From NCBI GenBank assembly GCA_001769835.1, contig MEPR01000058.1:59806-105371 (forward strand): 45,566 nt of DNA. Direction: 5' to 3'. This stretch comes from Bdellovibrionales bacterium GWB1_55_8. GTDB lineage: Bacteria > Bdellovibrionota > UBA1018. Each line of letters opens with the position of its first letter. Position 1 is the stretch's first letter. The notes below the pieces were generated by a model. It worked only from the letters and a program-made list of their open reading frames with translations, did no database searches and was not told where the DNA came from. This document shows positions 32,148-39,334 of the stretch, piece after piece. A program made the translations under genes and the position numbers.

Positions 32148-33845
32148 ATGACCACTGCAGAGGCCCAGAAATTATCATCCTCCGGCTCCTCCGGCGTCCT
32201 CAAAGCTGCTACCGTCATGGGTGCGGCCACATTCATCAGCCGCATACTCGGGCTTGTCCGCGAACAGGTCTTTGCCGTGCTGTTCGGGGCAGGCAACGCG
32301 ACTGACGCATTCAATGTCGCATTCCGCATTCCGAATCTTCTGAGAGACCTTTTCGCCGAAGGCGCCATGAGCGCCTCGCTCGTTCCTACTTTTACGCGAA
32401 CCCTTGCCGAAGACGGCGAACGCCGGGCCTGGCGTGTCGCTGGCCTGGTATTCCGGGTGCTTTTTGTTTCCGTCTCCATATTGGCTCTTATAGGCATTTT
32501 CTTTGCCCCGCAGCTGGTCGGGATCTATGCGAGCGCCTTCAAGGATGTCCCGGGCAAATTCGAACTCACCGTTCGGATGACCCAAATCATGTTTCCATTT
32601 TTTCCGCTCGTCGCCCTTGCTGCGGCAGTCATGGGCATATTGAACGCACGCGGGCGCTTCTTCATTCCTGCGCTTTCCTCGGCTCTTTTCAACGTGGGAT
32701 CGATCGTGGTGGGCACCGCCTCCGCACTGCTGCTCTTCAAATACGGCGCGCGCTTCGGCATTCAGCCGATCGAGGGGATGGCGTTGGGAGTCCTGGTGGG
32801 AGGCCTGGTCCAGGTGCTCTCTCAATTTCCATCACTTTATCGCTCGGGCTATCGCTGGCCGGTCAAAGAGCCGAGCGATCCGGCCTGGCATCGGGATCCC
32901 AGACTGCGGGCCATGCTTTGGATGATGGTTCCGGGAACAATCGGACTGGCGGCAACCCAGATTAACATCCTCGTGAACACGGTGCTCGCCACCTCACAGG
33001 GTCCCGGCGCGGTCTCCTGGCTCAATTACGCCTTTCGGTTGATGCAATTTCCCATTGGAGTCTTCGGCGTCTCGCTGGCGGCCGCAACCCTTCCACGGGT
33101 GTCGCATCTCTTTGTTTCGGGCGATATCGCCGGGGTTCGCAACACCTTGAACAGCAGCCTTCGGCAGGTGATTGCAGTGAACATTCCGGCCTCAGCGGGG
33201 CTGGCTTTTCTTGGGTTTCCAATCATTGAACTTTTATTTCAGTACGGCCGTTTTTACCCTCAGGACACCCAGGCAACGGCTATTGCCCTCGCCATGTACG
33301 CCGTTGGCCTGACCGCCTACTCCGCGGTCAAAGTGCTCGTTCCGGCCTGCTACGCGCTGGGGAATACCCGGATTCCGGTGATCTCGAGCATTGTGGCGGT
33401 GTTTGCCACGATCGGACTCAATTTGCTCATGATCAGGCCCTTCGGATACTGGGGTCTCGCCCTGGGGACGTCGCTGGCAGCGATCCTCAATTCAGCGTTT
33501 CTGCTTCGTGCCATCCGCATGATCCTGAGGCAGCATGGATCAGACCTGGAGTATGCTCCCCTGCTTCGGACCTTGAGTGGCCAGGTGCTGGTCGCTCTGG
33601 TGATGGGCTCGGCTTGCTGGGTAACCCATCTGGGGTTCCGACACTATGTCCCCGATGTTCTATTTGTTGAAATATTCGGTGTTTCGGCCCTGCCGATCAT
33701 CAGATCGATCAAAGTGTTCGCTCTGGTGATCGAAGGGATATTCCTCACATTGGTGCTGGCGCGCATTTTCCGGTTGCGTGACACGACCGATGCCTATGAT
33801 TTTTTTGCAATAAAAATCAAAAAGAAGCTGCAGAGCCGCTCCTAG
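32148..33845 (+). CDS. murJ: Lipid II flippase MurJ
   Basis: MurJ flips the peptidoglycan precursor lipid II across the inner membrane. The 565-residue protein shows about 14 hydrophobic segments and the family signature near the N-terminus: AATFISRILGLVREQVFAVL, DAFNVAFRIPNLLRDLFAEG and AMSASLVPTF. Arg residues lining the MurJ cavity are in these segments. The segment TQIMFPFFPLVALAAAVMGI is also typical. ATG 32148 is chosen over TTG 32145. It follows the small PHA-type gene by five bases. Confidence 0.93.
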   Translation: MTTAEAQKLSSSGSSGVLKAATVMGAATFISRILGLVREQVFAVLFGAGNATDAFNVAFRIPNLLRDLFAEGAMSASLVPTFTRTLAEDGERRAWRVAGLVFRVLFVSVSILALIGIFFAPQLVGIYASAFKDVPGKFELTVRMTQIMFPFFPLVALAAAVMGILNARGRFFIPALSSALFNVGSIVVGTASALLLFKYGARFGIQPIEGMALGVLVGGLVQVLSQFPSLYRSGYRWPVKEPSDPAWHRDPRLRAMLWMMVPGTIGLAATQINILVNTVLATSQGPGAVSWLNYAFRLMQFPIGVFGVSLAAATLPRVSHLFVSGDIAGVRNTLNSSLRQVIAVNIPASAGLAFLGFPIIELLFQYGRFYPQDTQATAIALAMYAVGLTAYSAVKVLVPACYALGNTRIPVISSIVAVFATIGLNLLMIRPFGYWGLALGTSLAAILNSAFLLRAIRMILRQHGSDLEYAPLLRTLSGQVLVALVMGSACWVTHLGFRHYVPDVLFVEIFGVSALPIIRSIKVFALVIEGIFLTLVLARIFRLRDTTDAYDFFAIKIKKKLQSRS

Positions 33846-33881
33846 ATGAGCTAAGCTTACAGCTTGGGAGGGTGCAATAAC

Positions 33882-34328
33882 ATGGCGACCCGCAGAGAGA
33901 CCGTTCACTTGCTTTGCAAAAGCATTATCACCCGGCTGGAAAATCAGAAATCCATCAGCTTTCCCCCCCGCCTGCGACAGATTGTTCATGACGAGGTATT
34001 CGGCCTGATTGGCCCTTACATCCTCACGGACCAGGACCTTCGGGAACGTGCCCTGGCGAAAGTAGGCGCACGGGCTGAAATGCTCGAAGACACGCAATTC
34101 ACCGACAGCGAGCAATACAAAGCGGCCAAAGCAGTCGTTAGAAGCACTTTCGGCGACGATGAGCTGAATGGTTTTTATTTCCAGAGAAACATCAAAGCGA
34201 TCGCGGTTATCATTCGCGAATATCTGATGCGCTCATCTCACATCGATGATGTTTACGAGACAGACGAAGACCTCGAAAAGCAGATCGTCGAAGTCATTCA
34301 GAAGTTCGACGCAGCCAACCTTCATTAA
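33882..34328 (+). CDS. DUF507-like protein
   Basis: A 148-residue soluble helical protein resembling DUF507, a family common in delta-proteobacterial lineages, usually about 90 or 180 residues. The sequence looks like a duplicated unit: LRQIVHDEVFGLIGPYILTD followed by DQDLRERALAKV, and later IAVIIREYLMRSSHIDDV followed by DEDLEKQIVEVIQKF. Function is unknown. ATG 33882 is preferred with GGGAGG about 10 bases upstream; TTG 33864 is in frame but overlaps that site. It ends just before a strong terminator. Confidence 0.6.
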   Translation: MATRRETVHLLCKSIITRLENQKSISFPPRLRQIVHDEVFGLIGPYILTDQDLRERALAKVGARAEMLEDTQFTDSEQYKAAKAVVRSTFGDDELNGFYFQRNIKAIAVIIREYLMRSSHIDDVYETDEDLEKQIVEVIQKFDAANLH

Positions 34329-34344
34329 TTTTGCCGCATAAAAT

Positions 34345-34381
34345 AAAAAAGGCCGGATCCCATCAGGGACCCGGCCTTTTT
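34345..34381. terminator. Bidirectional intrinsic terminator between DUF507-like and M4 protease genes
   Basis: GGCCGGATCCC (34351-34361), loop ATCA, GGGACCCGGCC (34366-34376): an 11-bp stem with one A-C mismatch, flanked by AAAAAA on the left and TTTTT on the right, so it works on both strands. It serves the convergent genes ending at 34328 and 34399. Confidence 0.92.
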
Positions 34382-34398
34382 GTTTTCGATGCTATCGA

Positions 34399-35988
34399 TC
34401 AAAGCCCGACTTGAGCGAACGCCCCCCGAACCTTGGCGCAGGTAGCAGCATCATAGATCTGGCTGCATGCACTCATGGTGGCCCGAGCCGCCGCCACGAA
34501 GTTCGACTGTTCATTCAGGTACTGAGTCAGCGTCAGGTAATAAAGACGCTCGGCTTTGGATTTACCAATTGCCTGCACAACGAGATACGAGGCATGTCCC
34601 GGAATCGTCGCGTTCACGTGAACCCAGCAATAATCGTTCGAATCGTCGCAAGTGGACGGGCTCGGGAACCGCTCGCTGACTTTCGAAGGATACGGGCGTG
34701 ATACGATTCTGCCGTTCTCGTCCCGCATCCTGACCTGGAGAACACCCGGGTTCGCCAGGTTACGGAAGCCGTTCTGATTGGGCTTGATGAAGAGCTTGCG
34801 GCCCAACGCCCAGTCATTGTCGTTAGCGATCATTTTCCCGAAAAAGTCGGCGTACGCCTCATTGAGAGCGCCTGATTCATCCATGTAGATGAGGTTGGCG
34901 GTCTCGCTGATCACGCCGTGAGTCATTTCATGACCTGCAACGTCCAGAGCATGGGTGAAATCACGAGTTTCGACGCCGTCGCCGTCTCCATAAGCCATGA
35001 TCTTGAGATCAGAGGTCCAAAAGGCATTATCGAACTTCTTACCGATGTGAACCACGCTGACAACCGGGGCGCCCTTGCCATTGTAGCTGTCGCGGCGGTG
35101 GTTCTGGTAAAAGTAATTGACCACAGACTTGGAGTTACGAGACGCCCGGAGTGCTGATGCATCGGCTGTGGGAACTGCGCGGCCGTGCTTCACAACCTGC
35201 GTACAACCTTTCACATTCACCATCAAAGGCATTCCGCTTGGATCCACGACTTGGCATTTGGCCATCAGTTCGCGTTCCTGATCCTCGGTCAGTTCGCTGC
35301 CCGGGGGCATTCCTGGAGGCGGATAGATTCCGATATTCGAGCTTCCGGAATAGACATGTACCGGAGCGATCGAAATGTGATGCGAAATACTCGCAATCAC
35401 GTCACCCGTATGAGCATCCAGGAGAACGTCACGGCCTGCTTCAGCCCCTTCCGGCCGAAGATCAACCCAGTAAATCAGGCGAGCACTGCCGGTTTCTCCG
35501 TTTGGCAAAATCTTGAGGGCGGGCGGAGTATTCAGCACCCGATCGCCTACAAAACCACGCGCAATAGAGGCGGCCTGTTCGAGATCCACAGAGGGCCTGG
35601 TATCGAGGTCGAAACGAGAAAGCACGTTTCTGACCTGAACTCCAGCGCGACCCATGTGATGAAAAGCTTTCGATCCAATTACTTCCAATCCATCGAAATA
35701 ATGCTGGAATTTGGTCGTTTCCACTCCATCACTTGCCACGAGCTGATCTATCGAGAGCGCATTCCGCTCGTCAATGATCCCTTTCACCGTCAAATCCGTC
35801 TGAACGGACTGAACTGCCAATTGCAGCCGCTGCAAAGAATTTTCTGATGAAAAGCTTTTTGCGAACGGGACAGCAAAGACGCTGCTGTCGATTTCTTGCG
35901 ACCACGCATGCTGTGAAACAGCGGCAGCTGCCACAAGAATTAAGATGTTGATTTTGTTGCTACTTCTTCCTGATTTATTCAATTTCAC
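34399..35988 (-). CDS. Secreted M4 (thermolysin-like) metalloprotease with FTP/PepSY propeptide
   Basis: A 529-residue secreted zinc protease. It has a signal peptide (INILILVAAAAVSQHAWSQ), an FTP-type propeptide (VASDGVETTKFQHYFDGLEV) and a PepSY-like segment up to about residue 210, then the M4 domain. HEMTH at 353-357 binds zinc, E377 in GALNEAYADFFG is the third ligand 19 residues on, and H457 in VHVN is the catalytic His. The C-terminal helical domain ends in a Cys pair (MSACSQ, ATCAKV). Start is GTG 35988 with AGGGGG upstream. Such proteases degrade extracellular or prey protein. The propeptide should keep it inactive until processed. Confidence 0.92.
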   Translation of the reverse strand: MKLNKSGRSSNKINILILVAAAAVSQHAWSQEIDSSVFAVPFAKSFSSENSLQRLQLAVQSVQTDLTVKGIIDERNALSIDQLVASDGVETTKFQHYFDGLEVIGSKAFHHMGRAGVQVRNVLSRFDLDTRPSVDLEQAASIARGFVGDRVLNTPPALKILPNGETGSARLIYWVDLRPEGAEAGRDVLLDAHTGDVIASISHHISIAPVHVYSGSSNIGIYPPPGMPPGSELTEDQERELMAKCQVVDPSGMPLMVNVKGCTQVVKHGRAVPTADASALRASRNSKSVVNYFYQNHRRDSYNGKGAPVVSVVHIGKKFDNAFWTSDLKIMAYGDGDGVETRDFTHALDVAGHEMTHGVISETANLIYMDESGALNEAYADFFGKMIANDNDWALGRKLFIKPNQNGFRNLANPGVLQVRMRDENGRIVSRPYPSKVSERFPSPSTCDDSNDYCWVHVNATIPGHASYLVVQAIGKSKAERLYYLTLTQYLNEQSNFVAAARATMSACSQIYDAATCAKVRGAFAQVGL

Positions 35989-36256
35989 TTCCCCCTACTC
36001 CCCAGCTGATAAAAGCGTCAGCTGCCCGGCGGGAAAGCAAAAAACAAGCCACCATTTTTTCATTCATGATTCCAACAACTTTTCTGGTTTGACTCCGGAT
36101 TCCAGACCAGTGAGCCAACAGAAGGGATCAAAGGCAGTAATTTTTACTCGAATTGCCGCGCTGCACTATGAAATTACGACCATACACCGCCAACTACCGT
36201 GAAAGTTGAAGAGCTAAACTGCCGATATAAATCAAAGGGCAAGTCCTGGAGAGTTA
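35989..36256. other. Divergent intergenic region between M4 protease and ABC1-kinase genes
   Basis: A 268-base AT-richer gap with no coding frame. It must hold promoters for both genes. A perfect inverted repeat lies at 36003-36024. On the plus strand a TATAAA box at 36236-36241 precedes the GGAGAG ribosome site of the ABC1 gene (36248-36253) but has no well-spaced -35. TTGACT at 36089-36094 has no -10 partner. Confidence 0.5.
36003..36024. repeat. Inverted repeat just upstream of the M4 protease ribosome site
   Basis: CAGCTGA (36003-36009) and TCAGCTG (36018-36024) form perfect 7-base arms around TAAAAGCG. In the protease mRNA leader this would be a hairpin directly before the ribosome site; on DNA it could be an operator. 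Which applies cannot be told from sequence. Confidence 0.5.
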
Positions 36257-38350
36257 ATGACTTTGAAAATCGGCAGAACCGAAAATCCACACCTTAAGTT
36301 TAAGCGTCTTTGCCTCGTCCTGATCTTTGCCTGCTCGGGGTTCGCTCACGGAACCGAGAATCTGTCAGCGGTCGTTCAAGCGCATGATTTCTCCGCTGGC
36401 CAGCAGGTCCGTGCCTTCCTGAAGGACATGATTAACGCTGGCTCCAGCAGTAAAGAGGCCCGCGCGCAGAGCGTACGCAAGGCTTTTGCGGACCACCCGG
36501 AAGTTTTCCAGATGCTTGCAGAAACGAACGATCCAAAAACCCTGCTCAAGGAAGCGGGACTACAGGACGTGCAGATCCCGCTTTCGGGAAACAAAGAGGT
36601 TTTCGAAGAACTCCAGACCCTCACGGAAAACGAGATCCGCGACTGGATCATTGATACCGGCTTACAGAAGGAACTCGGACCCATTTCCGAACATCTGAGA
36701 ATCGAGAGCGCGATGAGTACCGTGGTCGCGGACCTGGGGCAAAAGAGAGGCAAGCACTTTTCAAAAGCGTTTGCGAATCTTTCGCCGCAGGCTCGAATCG
36801 CCGCACTGAAAACCATTCACGACGGCCGCTTCGATGAAATCGCCGAAAAAGTGAATCACCTGCTCCTGCAGGCAAAGTTTTCCGATTCCGATGCGATTCG
36901 TCAGCTGACAGGTTCCGGCGCGATTAAGTACGACAAGATTCCCGTACCCGCTGAGGAAATCAGCGGGTTCATAGCGAGGTATTTCGATGATCTTGATCTC
37001 GCCACAAGGCAGAGGGTTCTGATCGGCCTGCTCGAACTTCCGCCTGGCGCTTCAGCTGAACGGCAACTTTCCGTATTCATTCAACGCGCCGGCCCGGCAT
37101 TGCAGAAATTTTTCCAACTCGCCGGCAGAGGAGCCGAGTCAGTGGTTTTAAAGAAAGTTCTGGAGGAACTCCAGGCCAACGTCGAGCCTTTTCCAGTCGA
37201 ACATGCCCGCGCGACAATCGAAAAATCGCTGGGCGGTCCTGTCGAAAAACTGTTCCGCTCCTTCGACGACACACCCCTTGCGGCCGGAACCATCGGCCAG
37301 GTCCATCGCGCGGTTTTACACAATGGCAAAGAAGTGATCATCAAAGTGCGCCGTCCCGGGATCGTGGAACAAGTCGCGAGCGAAATGGAGATTCTACGGA
37401 GAATAGCCGCTGACACACGCATGTCCGGCATGGTGGAACAACTCTGGCAGTCGCTGCTTCGAGAGCTCGATTTCCGCATAGAGGCAAAAAACCTCGATAA
37501 GGGTGTGAAAGTCTACTCGAACCCGAAAAAGGGAATCGAGATTCCGGCACGCATCAAGAAATTTCCGATTGTGGATGATGTTCTCGTGGTCGAGATGGCA
37601 AAAGGCAGGCAACCCCGGAAAATGAAGACCTTGTTGATCAGACGTGGCGAAGCCTTGTCAGGCCTGCTCGAACAATGGATTGATGTTGCAATTTTTCAGG
37701 ACGGCTTTTTCAACAGCGATCTCCATCCGGGGAACATTTTCCTGGAAAGGGTGAGAAAATCCGATCTGGACCTCCTGATTCACCCCATCGATTTCGGCAA
37801 CAGCGGCCGTTTGACCATTTCCGAAAGACGCGCGTTCATGCGCCTTTCATTGGGTGCGATGGCGCACTCCCCGGATCGGATGATGGAGGCGGTGACGCCA
37901 CTGGTGTCCTCCTTGACCGATGCGCAACGAAAGGCCGCGCTGAAGGCGCTTGAAGGCGTGGACTTCTCGAAACTGAAGACCAGCGAAGCGGTAGAACGCT
38001 TTCTCGGCGCGGTCGTGGCCCAGGGAGTGGAAGTTCCCGCGGACCTCCTGAATTTCCAGCGCGGCAAGGTCATGCTCGAGGGACAGATTGCGGACATCAA
38101 CAAGAAACTGAGTCGGCTGAACGCAGGGACCAAACCTTTCGATCCCGAAAAATTGTACAAACGACTCGCATTTCGTCGCCTGGCGGTTGCACTGCCGAAG
38201 CAGGCCGTCAGCGGCAAAGCGCGCAGAAAAGCCGTGGTTTCGGCGTCAGACCTGACACGCGCCCTGCTGGATAGAAGCGGTCTTGTCGATGCACACTTCA
38301 ATGTGGCGAATTCCTGCTTGATTCGCGGCCTTATTCAATGGATCCGGTAG
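36257..38350 (+). CDS. ABC1/UbiB/AarF-family kinase-like protein with export signal
   Basis: A 697-residue protein. Residues 1-32 look like a signal peptide (basic KFKR, then LCLVLIFACSGFAHG); the Cys in IFAC could even be a lipobox. Residues 33 to about 270 are helical with no known domain. From about 275 comes a complete ABC1 kinase-like domain: KFFQ in place of the usual KxGQ, A-rich loop LAAGTIGQVHR (341-351), K363 in VIIKVRRPG, catalytic-loop NSDLHPGN (D488, N493) and DFG (D512). ABC1 proteins are ATP-binding and normally cytoplasmic or organellar, so export would be unusual. GGAGAG lies five bases before the ATG. The 3' end overlaps the convergent gene by 20 bases. Confidence 0.82.
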   Translation: MTLKIGRTENPHLKFKRLCLVLIFACSGFAHGTENLSAVVQAHDFSAGQQVRAFLKDMINAGSSSKEARAQSVRKAFADHPEVFQMLAETNDPKTLLKEAGLQDVQIPLSGNKEVFEELQTLTENEIRDWIIDTGLQKELGPISEHLRIESAMSTVVADLGQKRGKHFSKAFANLSPQARIAALKTIHDGRFDEIAEKVNHLLLQAKFSDSDAIRQLTGSGAIKYDKIPVPAEEISGFIARYFDDLDLATRQRVLIGLLELPPGASAERQLSVFIQRAGPALQKFFQLAGRGAESVVLKKVLEELQANVEPFPVEHARATIEKSLGGPVEKLFRSFDDTPLAAGTIGQVHRAVLHNGKEVIIKVRRPGIVEQVASEMEILRRIAADTRMSGMVEQLWQSLLRELDFRIEAKNLDKGVKVYSNPKKGIEIPARIKKFPIVDDVLVVEMAKGRQPRKMKTLLIRRGEALSGLLEQWIDVAIFQDGFFNSDLHPGNIFLERVRKSDLDLLIHPIDFGNSGRLTISERRAFMRLSLGAMAHSPDRMMEAVTPLVSSLTDAQRKAALKALEGVDFSKLKTSEAVERFLGAVVAQGVEVPADLLNFQRGKVMLEGQIADINKKLSRLNAGTKPFDPEKLYKRLAFRRLAVALPKQAVSGKARRKAVVSASDLTRALLDRSGLVDAHFNVANSCLIRGLIQWIR

Positions 38351-38987
38351 GCTCGATCGGTTCGATGAGCAGTTCCGTCGTATCGATTTTCTGGCCCGGG
38401 CGGGGTGGCATCTGCGTCGGCATCCTGCGGATGAGCTCGGACAAAATCTTTTTTTCAGGTTCCAAGTAGTGCCCAGGCACGCTCAGCGCGATGCGCCGGT
38501 CCTGGCGCGCAAGCGATTCCATTGTTGAGGAAAGCTGTTGGCGCCCTCGTTCCTGGACAAGAAGCGCCACTGCTGCCGGAATCTGAAAACTCGCGCGGAG
38601 TTCGAAGTCCTCGTTCAACGAAGCGAGGTCAGTTGTCTTGCCATCAACTTCTGAAAACCCGGAAATCTGGACATGATCCGGACTCGCTATATCGATGGAG
38701 AAACCGAAGCGTTTTGAAATATCCCTCGAAACCCCCGAGTCGAGCTTCGCAAGAATTCGGGTGAAGTTGCCATTGACGGCCCGATAGCGGTGTTCAGCCA
38801 AAACCAGCTGTTTCAATGAATCGATGAGTTCCTGGCGATCCAAAGAAAGGCTTTTGAATTCGGATCTGCCATTGACGAGAGGGTCTGCCGTGAAACCTGC
38901 GTTGGAGTAAGTTGCGGGATTCGACCACCACGCCAATGCGGAGATAAGTGAGGCGAGCAGAATGACGCTGGAATACCTCTGAAACAT
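38331..38987 (-). CDS. Membrane-anchored or exported protein, function unknown
   Basis: A 218-residue protein with an N-terminal hydrophobic segment (SSVILLASLISALAWWS, residues 6-22) that could be a signal peptide or an anchor. The rest is soluble, with a helix SLDRQELIDSLKQLVLAEHR that resembles the N-terminal helix after prepilin-type or sensor anchors, a beta-rich middle (FSIDIASPDHVQISGFSEV) and a Pro-rich end. No known domain was recognised. ATG 38987 has no clear ribosome site. The 3' end overlaps the ABC1-kinase gene by 20 bases. Confidence 0.6.
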   Translation of the reverse strand: MFQRYSSVILLASLISALAWWSNPATYSNAGFTADPLVNGRSEFKSLSLDRQELIDSLKQLVLAEHRYRAVNGNFTRILAKLDSGVSRDISKRFGFSIDIASPDHVQISGFSEVDGKTTDLASLNEDFELRASFQIPAAVALLVQERGRQQLSSTMESLARQDRRIALSVPGHYLEPEKKILSELIRRMPTQMPPRPGQKIDTTELLIEPIEPTGSIE

Positions 38988-39142
38988 CAATAAAAAGAGT
39001 CTGCAAATCAGAACCCGAACTTGTTAAGAAAATTAACTTTTTTTACTCTTGAAATTCAATAACTTACCTAGGGGTTCAAATTGGGCTCACGAGAAAATTC
39101 ATCAACGCTTTGACACTGTCGAGGACTTAGACAGCGAGGCCT
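38988..39142. other. AT-rich divergent intergenic region before the B12 riboswitch
   Basis: About 155 bases with no coding frame between the unknown minus-strand gene and the riboswitch. It is AT-rich at 39025-39065 and contains the palindrome TTGAAATTCAA at about 39050-39060. TTGACA at 39110-39115 has no -10 box at 15-18 bases. Confidence 0.45.
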
Positions 39143-39169
39143 TTGACTTCCAATTCCGGACTCTATAAG
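39143..39169 (+). promoter_or_regulatory. Possible promoter of the riboswitch-btuB transcript
   Basis: TTGACT (39143-39148) and TATAAG (39164-39169) are good -35/-10 boxes, but the spacing is 15 rather than 17 bases. It would start RNA at about 39176, very close to the first conserved riboswitch element, so part of the element could be cut off. It is therefore only a candidate. Confidence 0.35.
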
Positions 39170-39300
39170 GTCGGCCCAAACTTAAAGAACTCGCGGAGAG
39201 CTGAAGCCGGTGAGAATCCGGCACTGTCCCGCAACGGTGATGAGGCCCCTCCCCCTGGGAGGGGAACAACCTTAAGTCCGAGCGCACCCGAGTTCCAAAA
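39165..39300 (+). promoter_or_regulatory. Cobalamin (adenosylcobalamin-class) riboswitch
   Basis: The hallmark B12 box is clear: AGCCGGTGAGAATCCGGC (39205-39222) followed by ACTGTCCCGCAACGG (39223-39237). A hairpin CCCCTCCC-CCT-GGGAGGGG lies at 39246-39264, and AGTCCGAGCGCACCCG (39275-39290) resembles the 3' closing elements. It lies about 35-40 bases upstream of the BtuB-like gene, the classic target. Between the aptamer and the start, CTCC (39315-39318) can pair with GGAG (39323-39326) of the ribosome site, so B12 binding may work by closing off translation. The aptamer call is from the conserved sequence; the switch mechanism is inference. Confidence 0.92.
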
Positions 39301-39334
39301 AGCCCTAACCAATACTCCCGAAGGAGGGGTATGT

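Noticed and set aside
36089-36094. TTGACT as -35 of the ABC1-kinase gene
   Set aside because: The base run 17 bases on (GAGCCA) does not resemble a -10 box.
39110-39115. TTGACA as -35 of the btuB promoter
   Set aside because: No -10-like box 15-18 bases downstream; TTGACT/TATAAG nearer the aptamer is better although its spacing is short.
39143-39334. Upstream extension of the btuB frame through the riboswitch
   Set aside because: The region is the B12 aptamer; the signal peptide and ribosome site fix the start at 39335.
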